From contig NZ_WOVL01000006.1 in NCBI RefSeq assembly GCF_009737085.1, forward strand, positions 151,051 to 215,050: 64,000 nt of DNA, read 5' to 3'. Numbering within the stretch: the first letter of the stretch is position 1; each line of letters begins with the position of its first letter. Of the stretch, positions 8,349 to 17,142 are shown one piece after another. The position numbers and the translations under genes were made by a program. This stretch comes from Paenibacillus sp. NEAU-GSW1. GTDB lineage: Bacteria; Bacillota; Bacilli; Paenibacillales; Paenibacillaceae. The notes under the pieces were generated by a model. The model saw only the letters and a list, made by a program, of their open reading frames with translations, did no database searches and had not been told where the DNA came from.

Positions 8349-9236
8349 ATGAACTTAAAACAAAAGCGCAGAAGGCAAGCTTCTCTGCTCGGCGCAGCGG
8401 CTGTCATTGCCGCCACAGCTTTGCTTGCGGGATGCGGCGGCGCCGCGCAAACGAACAGCAAAGACAAAGGGTCAGATCAGCCGTCGTCGGCTGCTGAAAG
8501 CCCGGCACCGTCGCCGACTGAACAGGCGAAACCGGCTTCTCCATCGCCGACTGCCGCCCCGGAAGCTTCGGCATCTACGGCGCCGGCAATATCCGAACCG
8601 GCCAAACCGCTTTACAAAATGAGCAGCGTCTATCGCTTCTCACCAATCGAGGAAGGCACAGAGAAAAAAGTCGTTTTACTTACGTTCGACGACGGACCGA
8701 AAGACGAAGCCGTGCTGACATCCATGCTTGACACGCTTGATAAGCATAAAGCGAAGGCGATCTTTTTCGTTAACGGCTATCGCGTAAAGCAAAATCCGGA
8801 GCTTCTAAAACTTATTCACGAGCGAGGGCAAACCATAGGCAATCATTCGTGGGATCATATCGATTTGAAGAAGGAAAATGAAGAAAAAATCGAACAGCAA
8901 ATCGGGGACGTTCAAAAGGACGTTGAGGCTATTGTCGGCGAACCGCCGCGGTTTTTCCGTCCGCCATACGGCTCAGGCGGCGACAAAGTGAAGGAAATAG
9001 CAAAAAACCACGGCCTGTTGTTCATGACGTGGTCGAACGGTTCGCTTGATTGGGAACAAAAATCACCTGGGAAGCCTGATGAAGTCATTGCAAATGTACT
9101 TGATCAGCTTCATCCCGGCGCCAATATTTTAATGCACGAATTGGGATGGACAGCGGAAGCGCTTGACGGCCTGCTTACGAAACTGGAAGAAAAAGGATAC
9201 GGATTTATTGATCCTTCTACTATCGAATTGCCGTAA
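8349..9236 (+). CDS. Lipoprotein polysaccharide deacetylase (NodB family)
   Basis: The ATG at 8349 follows a GGAGGG ribosome binding site and gives a 295-residue protein. Residues 1-30 form a lipoprotein signal with lipobox LLAGC, so it should be anchored outside the membrane. A Pro/Ala/Ser-rich linker follows (about residues 30-95), then a NodB homology domain with TFDDGP (catalytic Asp and metal Asp), NHSWDH (metal histidines), RPPYGSGG and a late MHELG segment. Members remove N-acetyl groups from peptidoglycan or other polysaccharides at the cell wall; the exact substrate cannot be read from sequence. It is alone on the plus strand. Confidence 0.88.
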   Translation: MNLKQKRRRQASLLGAAAVIAATALLAGCGGAAQTNSKDKGSDQPSSAAESPAPSPTEQAKPASPSPTAAPEASASTAPAISEPAKPLYKMSSVYRFSPIEEGTEKKVVLLTFDDGPKDEAVLTSMLDTLDKHKAKAIFFVNGYRVKQNPELLKLIHERGQTIGNHSWDHIDLKKENEEKIEQQIGDVQKDVEAIVGEPPRFFRPPYGSGGDKVKEIAKNHGLLFMTWSNGSLDWEQKSPGKPDEVIANVLDQLHPGANILMHELGWTAEALDGLLTKLEEKGYGFIDPSTIELP

Positions 9237-9264
9237 TCGACCAAGCTGTCAAAGCGCAATATAT

Positions 9265-9504
9265 CTATCCGTAATTCCCGTACTTGAAGCCGTACCAGAA
9301 CAGTCCGGCAACGAGCACCACAAATAAAATAAAAAGAACGTTATAATACCATTTTGTTACCTTCTGAGCATTCGAAGGAAATTTCTTTCTTCTGGGCGGC
9401 AGCTGCGCCTCGGCATTCGAAGCGTTATCGATGCCAGGCGGGGATGCCGCCTGCTCATGCTGTCGCCTTCTTCTCGACTCTCCGAATTTCTGCACCCGGC
9501 TCAT
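9265..9504 (-). CDS. Hypothetical small C-terminally anchored membrane protein
   Basis: This 79-residue protein has a basic, Pro-rich N-terminal half (including RRRR and PPRRKK) and one membrane span near the C-terminus (YNVLFILFVVLVAGLFWYG). The start ATG lies 2 bases after the stop of the CPBP gene and is preceded by GGAGCAGGAGC, so the two form an operon. The much longer open frame reaching 9795 in this phase overlaps the CPBP gene antiphase and is not coding. Function is unknown. Confidence 0.65.
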   Translation of the reverse strand: MSRVQKFGESRRRRQHEQAASPPGIDNASNAEAQLPPRRKKFPSNAQKVTKWYYNVLFILFVVLVAGLFWYGFKYGNYG

Positions 9505-9506
9505 AC

Positions 9507-10106
9507 TTAATGCTCCTGCTCCTTCCTGAAACGAATCATTAATCCCATAATAAAATCGACCAAGAAATGCGCGATAATAGGCGCCCAAAGCGTATCCGTC
9601 TGTTGATAAATCCAGCCTAACCCATAGCTGATCGAAAAAACAAGTGCCGTTGGTATCCAATGTCTTAAATAACGAACATGAATGGTCGCGAAAACGATAC
9701 TTGTCCAGTAAGGACCAATAGCATGCTGCACCGCACCTCGGAACAACAACTCTTCGCAAACGGCCACAACAAGAGATAGTACGGCAATATGCCAAACCGG
9801 TCTCGTTTTAAAAATACGGTCATTTACGCCTCCGTCGTCCGCCGCCTCCTCCGGTACCCATCGCGAAATTAGCAAATCAATTGCAATAACGGCGGCCGCT
9901 AACCCGACTCCCCAATAGACATAATCCAACGTTTTAGGAAAATGGAATAAATGAATTATGTTCTGACGCTGAAATAATACCCATATCAAACCGATAATAA
10001 AAGTAAGGCCTTGCGTCATGTAAAGGTTGATCAGCAGCATGCGATCGTCAAGTTCGCCAACCTGCACTCTGCGCACTTTAATTTTTCGGATGTCGAATTT
10101 TTTCAT
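9507..10106 (-). CDS. CPBP-family intramembrane metalloprotease
   Basis: The protein has several hydrophobic segments and the CPBP (Abi/Rce1) motif EELLFRG followed by an FATIHVRYL segment and a late HFLVDF motif, which supply the Glu and His residues of the family's active site. Members act as prenyl-protein-type proteases or in bacteriocin immunity; the substrate here is unknown. The start is uncertain. ATG at 10106 has a GGCGGG site nearby, while ATGs at 10133 and 10148 extend the same frame. It is co-transcribed with the small membrane protein downstream and divergent from the gene at 10211. Confidence 0.8.
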   Translation of the reverse strand: MKKFDIRKIKVRRVQVGELDDRMLLINLYMTQGLTFIIGLIWVLFQRQNIIHLFHFPKTLDYVYWGVGLAAAVIAIDLLISRWVPEEAADDGGVNDRIFKTRPVWHIAVLSLVVAVCEELLFRGAVQHAIGPYWTSIVFATIHVRYLRHWIPTALVFSISYGLGWIYQQTDTLWAPIIAHFLVDFIMGLMIRFRKEQEH

Positions 10107-10210
10107 ATTTTCCCGCCATTCTAGAAGGTTCATATTTTCTTTTACGATCATTTCACCTATACTGGGAGAACACAAACCACATCCATATATTACATAGAAG
10201 GAGATTTGTG

Positions 10211-11131
10211 ATGGAGAAACGATTAACTCGCACCGCCATGTTTTTTAGTGTAGGCTTTGTATTTATGGTTGCCTGTGCAGCAGCCGCCTTTTTCTTCGGT
10301 TTAAAGCTGGGAACCGAGAAAGCCGAAGCAGCTTATGAAAAGGAACAACTGGAAAGCGAAGCGGCTCAAGTCTCGACGCCCTACCAGCAGCAAGACTTGG
10401 TATCATTCTATCATACCGTATTTTTACCTTACCGAGAATTTCAATCCGAATGGCAAAAAGCGATAAATAAGCTTGCGCAAGGGCAACAATCCGAAGCGGT
10501 GTCCATGTTGGATGGACTTAGCGATCTAGCGAGCCGCAAACGGAATGACGCCGCTTCATTCGATATGCAAAAGTCGCCTTTGCTTGGACAAGCTCAAGCA
10601 AACATCATTAACAGCTTGAAGCAATTTGAGAAAGCATCCGACAAAGCGGTGTCATTGTCAAAGAGCGCTGAAGGACAACAGCTCATTGCCGCAATCGGCA
10701 AAGAAGAATCCTATAAGTCTGCCGTATCCAACGCGCTTGCCGCTCAGCAATCATATTATGCGGCAATGATGAAATGGGGCGCTTCCGTCGATCCTGAAAT
10801 TCCGAGCGACTATACATCGACAAGCATTATGGAAATTTCCCAATGGAAGGCTCTCCCGTTAATCGTTAAAAATAAGCTGATGGCTGACCAACTGAACAAA
10901 CGGAAGCAGCTAATGTCGTTTTATCCGCAAGATTTAACGAGCCGCGTGGACGAGTTCATCAAGAACGGCCAGCAGTCGTCAATGAAGGTTCGTTCCGTTT
11001 CGGCAATTGTTGATTTGCTTATTAATACGAAGGCCGTTCGCTACGGCGATTTTATTGAGAACAAAGCGGCTTTGTACGATAATGAAATGCTTCCGCAACT
11101 GCCGTTCTATTATCAGGAAATTGTGAATTAA
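10211..11131 (+). CDS. Hypothetical secreted or membrane-anchored protein
   Basis: The ATG at 10211, behind GAAGGAG, gives 306 residues. Residues 8-32 form one hydrophobic segment (signal anchor), followed by a Lys/Glu/Ala-rich helical region and a mostly helical, Gln/Ser-rich remainder with no recognisable catalytic motif. It is probably exported and tethered by its N-terminus. Its 3' end overlaps the 3' end of the convergent rhodanese gene by 4 bases. No family could be assigned. Confidence 0.7.
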   Translation: MEKRLTRTAMFFSVGFVFMVACAAAAFFFGLKLGTEKAEAAYEKEQLESEAAQVSTPYQQQDLVSFYHTVFLPYREFQSEWQKAINKLAQGQQSEAVSMLDGLSDLASRKRNDAASFDMQKSPLLGQAQANIINSLKQFEKASDKAVSLSKSAEGQQLIAAIGKEESYKSAVSNALAAQQSYYAAMMKWGASVDPEIPSDYTSTSIMEISQWKALPLIVKNKLMADQLNKRKQLMSFYPQDLTSRVDEFIKNGQQSSMKVRSVSAIVDLLINTKAVRYGDFIENKAALYDNEMLPQLPFYYQEIVN

Positions 11132-11454
11132 TCATATTGAAACCCTTGCAGCAAGGCTATGGCAGCCATTCCTCCTTCGACATTGAAGAGGTTGCCGTAG
11201 CCTTGTTCTTGTAAATAGCGGCATACAGCTAAGCTGCGGACGCCATGCGCGCATACGATATAAATCGGTTTATCATCCTCGAGCTCGCCCAGACGATGCG
11301 GGATCGTGTTCATTGGAATAAGGCGAGTAGCTTCTATGTGATAATAGTCCCATTCCTGCGGCTCGCGAACATCAATAATTTGCTCGGGTAAAAAATGGGC
11401 TTCGTTCATCCGCTCGAGCAATTGTTCAGCACTAATACTTCGTATTTGATTCAT
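11128..11454 (-). CDS. Single-domain rhodanese-like sulfurtransferase
   Basis: This 108-residue protein is a single rhodanese domain with an IDVREPQEWDYYHI block and the active-site loop CAHGVRS, where the cysteine (about residue 73) would carry the persulfide. Such proteins move sulfane sulfur in sulfur metabolism or detoxification. A GGGAG ribosome binding site precedes the ATG. The stop overlaps that of the convergent gene at 10211-11131. No partner gene is adjacent. Confidence 0.88.
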   Translation of the reverse strand: MNQIRSISAEQLLERMNEAHFLPEQIIDVREPQEWDYYHIEATRLIPMNTIPHRLGELEDDKPIYIVCAHGVRSLAVCRYLQEQGYGNLFNVEGGMAAIALLQGFQYD

Positions 11455-11890
11455 GATGGCAACTCCCTATACTCGCAATATTTCTAGGTATAATGGTTGA
11501 ATCATAACGAAAATTTCACAATTGAGCAAGTTTGGTCATTGCAATTGATCACCTGATTGCTATAAAATAGAAAAGGTCGTCCAGTATGAATTTAGTCGAA
11601 ATTTGACGGTTCGTTCCGACTCACAATGTCCGGCTCTTGCCTCGCGGTACAGAGACGGTGTTTTTTTTCCACATCGGAAAATGGAAATGCATTAAAGCGT
11701 TAAAGTGAAAACATCAACCGATCGGCGACAAAGGAAACCGAAGCCCGATAACGCGATAGCTTGCGTTGGGATGAAGGTTTACTTATTCGCCTTTCAATAT
11801 TAAAGAAAAAGAATTTGCACCGCCAGACGTTTTACGGATGTATTCGATGCCGTTTACCGTTTGGCAATACGTTTAGGAGGAAATCTGCAC
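11455..11890 (+). promoter_or_regulatory. Long serA leader region with a hairpin close to the start codon
   Basis: This 436-bp gap separates the rhodanese gene from serA. Near its end, 11823-11829 (CCAGACG) pairs with 11858-11864 (CGTTTGG), and ACGG (11834-11837) pairs with CCGT (11850-11853), making a two-tier hairpin just before the AGGAGG at 11876-11881. No T-box signature or known riboswitch was recognised. The rest shows no supported gene. Confidence 0.4.
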
Positions 11891-13483
11891 ATGTTTAAAG
11901 TTCTAGTATCCGACCCGATCAGCGATCTGGGCATTCAAAAACTGGTCGACGCGGAAGATGTCATTGTCGACAAAAACCCTGGTCTTAGCGAAGACGAGCT
12001 TGTTGCCATCATCGGCGACTATGACGCTCTTCTCGTTCGCAGCCAAACACGCGTTACGCCGCGCATCATGGAAGCCGGCAAAAAACTGAAGGTTGTCGGC
12101 CGCGCAGGCGTTGGCGTTGACAATATTGACCTTCAAGCGGCGACGCAGCAAGGCATTATCGTTATCAATGCGCCAGACGGCAACACAATTACAACTTGCG
12201 AGCATACTTTTGCGATGATCATGGCTGTTGCTCGTCACATTCCGCAAGCCTATTTGAAAACGGTCACCGGCGTATGGGACCGCAAATCGTTCCTGGGCGT
12301 TGAACTGCGCACGAAAGTACTCGGCGTACTCGGCATGGGCCGAATCGGCAGTGAAGTAGCGAAACGCGCGAAAGCATTCGGTATGGAAATTATGGGTTAT
12401 GACCCGTTCATGACGGAAGAGCGCGCAGAGAAGCTTGGCATTAAGCTGGCAAGCGTTGACGAAATCGTCCGCAATGCTGACTTCATGACGGTGCATACGC
12501 CGATGACTCCTGAAACTCGCCATATGATCGGTAAAAAGCAATTCGAAGTGATGAAGCCTGGCATGCGCATCGTGAACTGCGCACGCGGCGGTATTATCGA
12601 CGAGATCGCTCTCGTTGACGCTATCGACAAAGGCATCGTTGCCGGCGCCGCATTCGACGTATTCGAAGTTGAGCCGCCAGCAGCTGATCATCCTTTCCTA
12701 AAGAACCCTAAAATTATCGTAACGCCTCACCTTGGCGCATCGACAGTAGAAGCACAAGAAAACGTTGCGATCGACGTTTCCGAGCAAGTGCTACACATCC
12801 TGCGTGACGAGCCGTTCAGCAACGCGGTTAACATGCCTCCTATCCCTGCGAACCTGGCAAGCAAATTGCAGCCATACTACACGCTGGGCGAGAAGCTCGG
12901 TAACTTCATCGCGCAAATTACGGAAGGCGCCGTTCAAGAAATTACAGTCGGCTACTCCGGCGAACTGGCTGAGGTTGACACTCAACCGCTCACTCGTTAC
13001 ATCGTCAAAGGCGTGCTGTCGCATCATTTGGGCGCTGAGAACGTAAACGTGGTTAACTCGATGCATCTTGCCAAAGAGCGCGATGTGAACGTTGTAGTTA
13101 ACAAATCGCATGCGGCAAAAGATTTTACGAACCTTGTGTCCGTATCGCTGCGCACGAAGAAAGAAGAGCGTTCCGTTGCTGGTACGCTGCTCACTGGTTA
13201 CGGCCCGCGCGTAGTCCAAATTGACAAGTTCCCAGTCGATGTTACGCCTGAAGGCAACTTGATTCTGATCTCGCACAACGACAAACCAGGCATCATCGGC
13301 CGCGTCGGCACGCTGCTTGGCAGCAATGACGTCAACATCGCTACGATGCAGGTTGGACGCCAGCTTGTAGGCGGATCGGCAATCATGGTGCTGACAGTTG
13401 ATAAAGGCGCTGACAAAGCGATTCTGGAGCAACTGACTGAACTGGCAGACCTCAACTCCGCGAAAGAAATAACGCTTAACTAA
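11891..13483 (+). CDS. serA: D-3-phosphoglycerate dehydrogenase
   Basis: The enzyme oxidises 3-phosphoglycerate to 3-phosphohydroxypyruvate, the first step of serine synthesis. The N-terminal part has GRAGVGVDNIDL. The Rossmann fold shows GMGRIG with the acidic residue downstream, the catalytic region has CARGGIIDE, and PHLGAST gives the active-site histidine. An intervening ASB domain (about residues 320-440) and a C-terminal ACT domain (LILISHNDKPGIIGRVGTLL) indicate the long serine-responsive form. The ATG follows TTTAGGAGG by a proper distance; an upstream in-frame ATG at 11861 lies inside the leader hairpin and was rejected. Length is 530 residues. A strong terminator follows. Confidence 0.95.
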   Translation: MFKVLVSDPISDLGIQKLVDAEDVIVDKNPGLSEDELVAIIGDYDALLVRSQTRVTPRIMEAGKKLKVVGRAGVGVDNIDLQAATQQGIIVINAPDGNTITTCEHTFAMIMAVARHIPQAYLKTVTGVWDRKSFLGVELRTKVLGVLGMGRIGSEVAKRAKAFGMEIMGYDPFMTEERAEKLGIKLASVDEIVRNADFMTVHTPMTPETRHMIGKKQFEVMKPGMRIVNCARGGIIDEIALVDAIDKGIVAGAAFDVFEVEPPAADHPFLKNPKIIVTPHLGASTVEAQENVAIDVSEQVLHILRDEPFSNAVNMPPIPANLASKLQPYYTLGEKLGNFIAQITEGAVQEITVGYSGELAEVDTQPLTRYIVKGVLSHHLGAENVNVVNSMHLAKERDVNVVVNKSHAAKDFTNLVSVSLRTKKEERSVAGTLLTGYGPRVVQIDKFPVDVTPEGNLILISHNDKPGIIGRVGTLLGSNDVNIATMQVGRQLVGGSAIMVLTVDKGADKAILEQLTELADLNSAKEITLN

Positions 13484-13497
13484 TAGATGTGAAAAAA

Positions 13498-13529
13498 GGT
13501 AAAGCAGCTTGGGCTGCTTTACCTTTTTT
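13498..13529 (+). terminator. Rho-independent terminator of serA
   Basis: Perfect 11-bp stem GGTAAAGCAGC/GCTGCTTTACC (13498-13508, 13513-13523) with a TTGG loop and six Ts. It starts 15 bases after the serA stop. Confidence 0.93.
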
Positions 13530-13643
13530 GTTCACTATTTATCTCTTCCCTTACCTATTTAGGCAGTCCCTTCTATCAACGCTGTTCCTTCGCGCACAGC
13601 GCCATTGTTCCACGTACAACAAGATTATTACCGTTCATTCAAC

Positions 13644-13672
13644 AAAAAGAGCGTTCCTCTCAGGGAACGCTC
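13644..13672 (-). terminator. Rho-independent terminator of resDE
   Basis: Stem GAGCGTTCC/GGAACGCTC (13649-13657 with 13664-13672) followed on the minus strand by TTTTT, immediately after the resE stop. Confidence 0.9.
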
Positions 13673-13675
13673 TCA

Positions 13676-15139
13676 TTACGAATGCCTCGTTTCGACAGGA
13701 AGCAACAGCGTGAACGTTGTGCCTTTGCCCAGAACGCTGTCTACTTCAATTCTGCCATGATGCTGGGTAACGATATTTTTTACAATTGCCAGCCCTAAGC
13801 CAGTCCCACCGGATGCGCCGCGCTTACGCGCTTTGTCCGCCTTATAAAATCGCTCAAATATATAGGGGACATCTTCACTCGGAATGCCCTGCCCTTCATC
13901 CTTCACTTTGAGCAGCACATATCCGCGTCCGTTCACATCGGCGAGCTCGCCTGATATCGATATGTTTTTACCAGATGGCGTATGCCGAAGCGCATTGTCG
14001 AGTAGATTGGTCATTACCTGTTCGATACGGTCCTCGTCGGCTCCCATTACCGTCAACGGCTCTTCCGGCAATGTCGCGTAGAGCGATACCTCGCGTTCCT
14101 TTGCATAGACTTGGAATTTGCGGTGTACACGCTTGACAAGCTGTCTTAAATCAACCTGCTGAAGATTTAACTCGACATGCCCTGCTTCCATCCTCGCCAT
14201 ATCTAGAAAATCGTTGACCAGCCTGCCCATACGCAACGATTCGTCGTAAATGACCTGAACGAGCTCCTTCCGCTCTTCCGGCGAGGCAACGATATCGTCC
14301 AGCAACGCTTCGCTATAGCCTTGAAGCATTGACAGCGGCGTACGAATCTCGTGCGATACGTTTGCGACGAAATCGCGCCGCAGCTTCTCCAGCTTATGCT
14401 CCTCAGTTACATTACGGATAACGGCAACCGCCCCGCGGCTAATGCCCTCCGTAATAAGAGGCGCCATTGCAACCGACCATACGCTGTTATGCACTTGAAC
14501 TCTTTCGGTGAAGTCTCTTCCTTCCGTCAACACCGTCTGGAACGTGTCGCGCAAAGGCCCCGGTACGCTCGAGTACGGCGAACCTTCCGCCAAGTCATGC
14601 CAATCCTGCTCAAAATCGTTCCAGCGTGTCAGCAATATTTGGCCGGGAGGATTCGTCAAAATCACTTTTCCTTCTGCGTCAAACGTTATGACAGCGTCTC
14701 CCATGCTTCGAAGGATGCTGGACAGATGCTCTTTCTCATGACTTAAATCATGAATCAGTTTATCGAGCTGTCCGGTCATATGATTGAACGTATTCGCCAG
14801 TTGGCCGATCTCATCACTTGATACGATGTTAACTTGCGTCTTGTAATCGCCCTGCGAGATTGAATCGGCCGCCTTCTTCAGCTGCAAGAGCGGCTGCTGA
14901 ATTTTGGATGAGAGAAAAAAAGCGAAAAACGTAGACATCAGAAAGCCGATGACGGCTACAACGATAAAGACAAGCTTAATTTTTTGCTGGTTATCGGCGA
15001 AGGCGAAATCGATATATTGCAGCAAGAACACGCCTAGGATAAGCAGAACGATCGCGACGAGCACAATAATCGTCAGCCAAAGCTTGCCTACAACGCTATG
15101 AAGCAAGTTGCCGATCCAGCTGTTCCGGAAAAATTTCAT
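13676..15139 (-). CDS. resE: Sensor histidine kinase ResE
   Basis: ResE is the sensor of the ResD-ResE system that adjusts respiration to oxygen limitation. The 487-residue protein has two N-terminal membrane spans separated by only about a dozen residues (FAFADNQQKIK), a HAMP domain (SSKIQQPLLQL), and a PAS domain. It then has the HisKA phospho-acceptor NVSHEIRTPL and an ATPase domain with NLLDNALRHTP (N box), DEGQGIP and GGTGLGLAI (G boxes). The ATG overlaps the resD stop (TAATG) and has an AGAGG ribosome binding site. B. subtilis ResE has a large extracytoplasmic domain between the two spans, which is missing here. Confidence 0.88.
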   Translation of the reverse strand: MKFFRNSWIGNLLHSVVGKLWLTIIVLVAIVLLILGVFLLQYIDFAFADNQQKIKLVFIVVAVIGFLMSTFFAFFLSSKIQQPLLQLKKAADSISQGDYKTQVNIVSSDEIGQLANTFNHMTGQLDKLIHDLSHEKEHLSSILRSMGDAVITFDAEGKVILTNPPGQILLTRWNDFEQDWHDLAEGSPYSSVPGPLRDTFQTVLTEGRDFTERVQVHNSVWSVAMAPLITEGISRGAVAVIRNVTEEHKLEKLRRDFVANVSHEIRTPLSMLQGYSEALLDDIVASPEERKELVQVIYDESLRMGRLVNDFLDMARMEAGHVELNLQQVDLRQLVKRVHRKFQVYAKEREVSLYATLPEEPLTVMGADEDRIEQVMTNLLDNALRHTPSGKNISISGELADVNGRGYVLLKVKDEGQGIPSEDVPYIFERFYKADKARKRGASGGTGLGLAIVKNIVTQHHGRIEVDSVLGKGTTFTLLLPVETRHS

Positions 15140-15849
15140 TACTTCGGAACCTCTAGCTTGTAGCCGACGCCCCATACCGTCGTAATCATCGACGCCGCAT
15201 CGGCCGAAACCTTGTTCAGTTTCTCGCGAAGTCGTTTCACATGCGTATCGACCGTCCGCAAGTCGCCGAAAAACTCATAGTTCCATACATCTTTAAGGAG
15301 CTCCTCGCGGGAAAATACTTTGTCCGGCGAAACAGCCAAGTAGTGCAGCAACTCGTATTCCTTAGGCGTCAGACTCACTTCTTGCCCGCCTGCAGTAACC
15401 CGGTGAGCGTCATGCTCGATTACAAGATGCGGGAATACGATGTTATTGCTGGAGTTGCTTTCTTTCGTCAGGAACGCGGTCGCGGATGACCGCCGCAAAA
15501 TCGCTTTGACACGGTAAATGACTTCGCGCGGACTAAACGGCTTGACGACATAATCGTCTGCTCCCACTTCAAAGCCTTGCACGCGGTTCATTTCCTCGCC
15601 TTTTGCCGTCAGCATAATGACCGGCGTTGCTTTCACTTGGCGAAGCCTTGAGCACACTTCAACGCCGTCAATGCCCGGCAGCATGACATCGAGCAAAATA
15701 AGCGCGTAATCAGATGCGGTTGCAAGACGAAGCGCTGTTTCTCCATCCTCCGCTTCGTCGATCGCATACCCTTCTTTCTCCAGGTACATTTTCAAAAGCC
15801 GGCGAATCCGTTCCTCATCATCGACAACTAAAATACGGCTGGCCATCAT
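15139..15849 (-). CDS. resD: Response regulator ResD
   Basis: ResD is an OmpR-family regulator. The receiver domain has the acidic pocket VVDDEER, phospho-Asp in LLDVMLPG, a conserved Thr in VIMLTAKG and Lys in DDYVVKPFSPRE. The C-terminal winged helix ends with VDTHVKRLREKL and TTVWGVGYKLE. In Bacillus it activates ctaA, nitrate respiration and cytochrome biogenesis genes. It starts with two consecutive ATG codons after GGGAG; the first was used. It is translationally coupled to resE and follows resC on the strand with a 33-base gap. Confidence 0.93.
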   Translation of the reverse strand: MMASRILVVDDEERIRRLLKMYLEKEGYAIDEAEDGETALRLATASDYALILLDVMLPGIDGVEVCSRLRQVKATPVIMLTAKGEEMNRVQGFEVGADDYVVKPFSPREVIYRVKAILRRSSATAFLTKESNSSNNIVFPHLVIEHDAHRVTAGGQEVSLTPKEYELLHYLAVSPDKVFSREELLKDVWNYEFFGDLRTVDTHVKRLREKLNKVSADAASMITTVWGVGYKLEVPK

Positions 15850-15882
15850 GCTGGACCGCTCCCTTCTATAGTTAAGAATTAT

Positions 15883-17142
15883 TTATACGCCTGCATAGGA
15901 ATGCAACCCAGCGATTATCAGGTTAACCCCTACTAGAGTGAACAGAATAACTACAAAGCCGATTACCGCTAGCCAAGAGGAACGCGTTCCCTGCCAGCCG
16001 CGCGACAATCTGAAATGCAAGTATGCGCTATAGTATAGCCAAGAAATAAGCGCCCAAACTTCTTTTGGATCCCAACCCCAGAATCTGCCCCACGCCTTTT
16101 CCGCCCAAATCATGGCGAAGATCAGAGCGCCAAGCGTAAAGATCGGGAAGCCGATCGCGATGGAACGATAGCTGATTTCATCCAAATCTTCCGGATCGAT
16201 GCCGTCCATCAAAGGATGGATAACAGCGCCTAGACGTTTGCGGAGCAAGAGGCGAAGCAAGCCATAGATGATCGAGCCTGCAATAATTGACCAAATAACC
16301 GTGTTCAGCTTGCGGCCGGCGTTAACGCCGTTCATCCAAGACGGAGCTTCAAACAGCGGTTTATCCATTCCGAGGAATGTGTCCATCGATTCTGTTTGGC
16401 TGTTGTAAGGCTTAAAGATTGGCGGCAGCGTATATTCGACTGCTTCCTGTGTCGTTGCCTCGGTACCTTTGCTGTCGATAACCGATTTTTCTTGTATAAA
16501 GTTAGCTTCGTAGCCCATGCCTCGGAAGGCGAATACAGCTACAACAAAGCCGATAACAATAATGAGTGTATAGAGAGAAAACTCCACCCAAAATTGCGAC
16601 CGTTTCGCTTCTTTCGACGTTTGCTTGAAATCGACGACACGGAGCAAGTACATGAGGCCGGCCGCGAAGCCTACTGCGAAGAATGCTTCGCCAAGAGCGG
16701 CGGTCGTAACGTGCACTTTCAGCCAAATCGAGTCAAGAGCCGGAATAAGCGGCTGCACCTCTTGCGGGAAAACGGCCGCATAGGCAACTACGATAACGGT
16801 AAGCGGCAATGCAAACATGCCTAGAAGCGGCTTTTTGTAAATCGCGTAAACAATCGTAAAAGCAATCATTATGGCCATGCCAAGAAAAGTAATAAATTCG
16901 TACATATTGCTTGTCGGAATTTGGCCGCTTCCGATCCAACGGGTGAAGAAGAACGTCAAATGGCCAAGCAGGCCAAGCGTTGAAGTAACGAAAGCGACAC
17001 GTCCCCACTTCTTCTCATGCGCTTCCGGATCGCGGTTGCTCCATTTTTTCCCTGCAATCGCGATTACGTAGAACAGAAATGCAAAACAATACAAGAAGAA
17101 AGCAACGATAAATGAATCGCTGCTGAAATCAACTAAACTCAC
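15883..17142 (-). CDS. resC: Cytochrome c biogenesis protein ResC (CcsA/CcsB haem handling)
   Basis: This polytopic membrane protein of 419 residues carries the tryptophan-rich WWD-type haem-binding motif (WGRFWGWDPKEVWALISWL) near the C-terminus, with conserved flanking histidines in membrane segments. With ResB it forms the system II haem delivery and ligation complex for c-type cytochromes. The GTG start overlaps the resB stop by four bases (GTGA), with GGAGGG upstream, so it is translationally coupled to resB. Order resA-resB-resC-resD-resE matches B. subtilis. Confidence 0.92.
   Translation of the reverse strand: MSLVDFSSDSFIVAFFLYCFAFLFYVIAIAGKKWSNRDPEAHEKKWGRVAFVTSTLGLLGHLTFFFTRWIGSGQIPTSNMYEFITFLGMAIMIAFTIVYAIYKKPLLGMFALPLTVIVVAYAAVFPQEVQPLIPALDSIWLKVHVTTAALGEAFFAVGFAAGLMYLLRVVDFKQTSKEAKRSQFWVEFSLYTLIIVIGFVVAVFAFRGMGYEANFIQEKSVIDSKGTEATTQEAVEYTLPPIFKPYNSQTESMDTFLGMDKPLFEAPSWMNGVNAGRKLNTVIWSIIAGSIIYGLLRLLLRKRLGAVIHPLMDGIDPEDLDEISYRSIAIGFPIFTLGALIFAMIWAEKAWGRFWGWDPKEVWALISWLYYSAYLHFRLSRGWQGTRSSWLAVIGFVVILFTLVGVNLIIAGLHSYAGV

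Noticed and set aside
9505..9795. Upstream extension of the 79-residue gene to a 176-residue frame
   Set aside because: The extension overlaps the CPBP gene out of frame and lacks a start context; only the part from 9504 has a ribosome binding site.
11455..11890. T-box or SAM/serine riboswitch for serA
   Set aside because: No T-box sequence or known aptamer motif could be found; only a hairpin is supported.
11903..12691. 262-residue open frame antisense to serA
   Set aside because: It lies opposite the conserved SerA coding sequence, has no ribosome binding site and no recognisable protein pattern.
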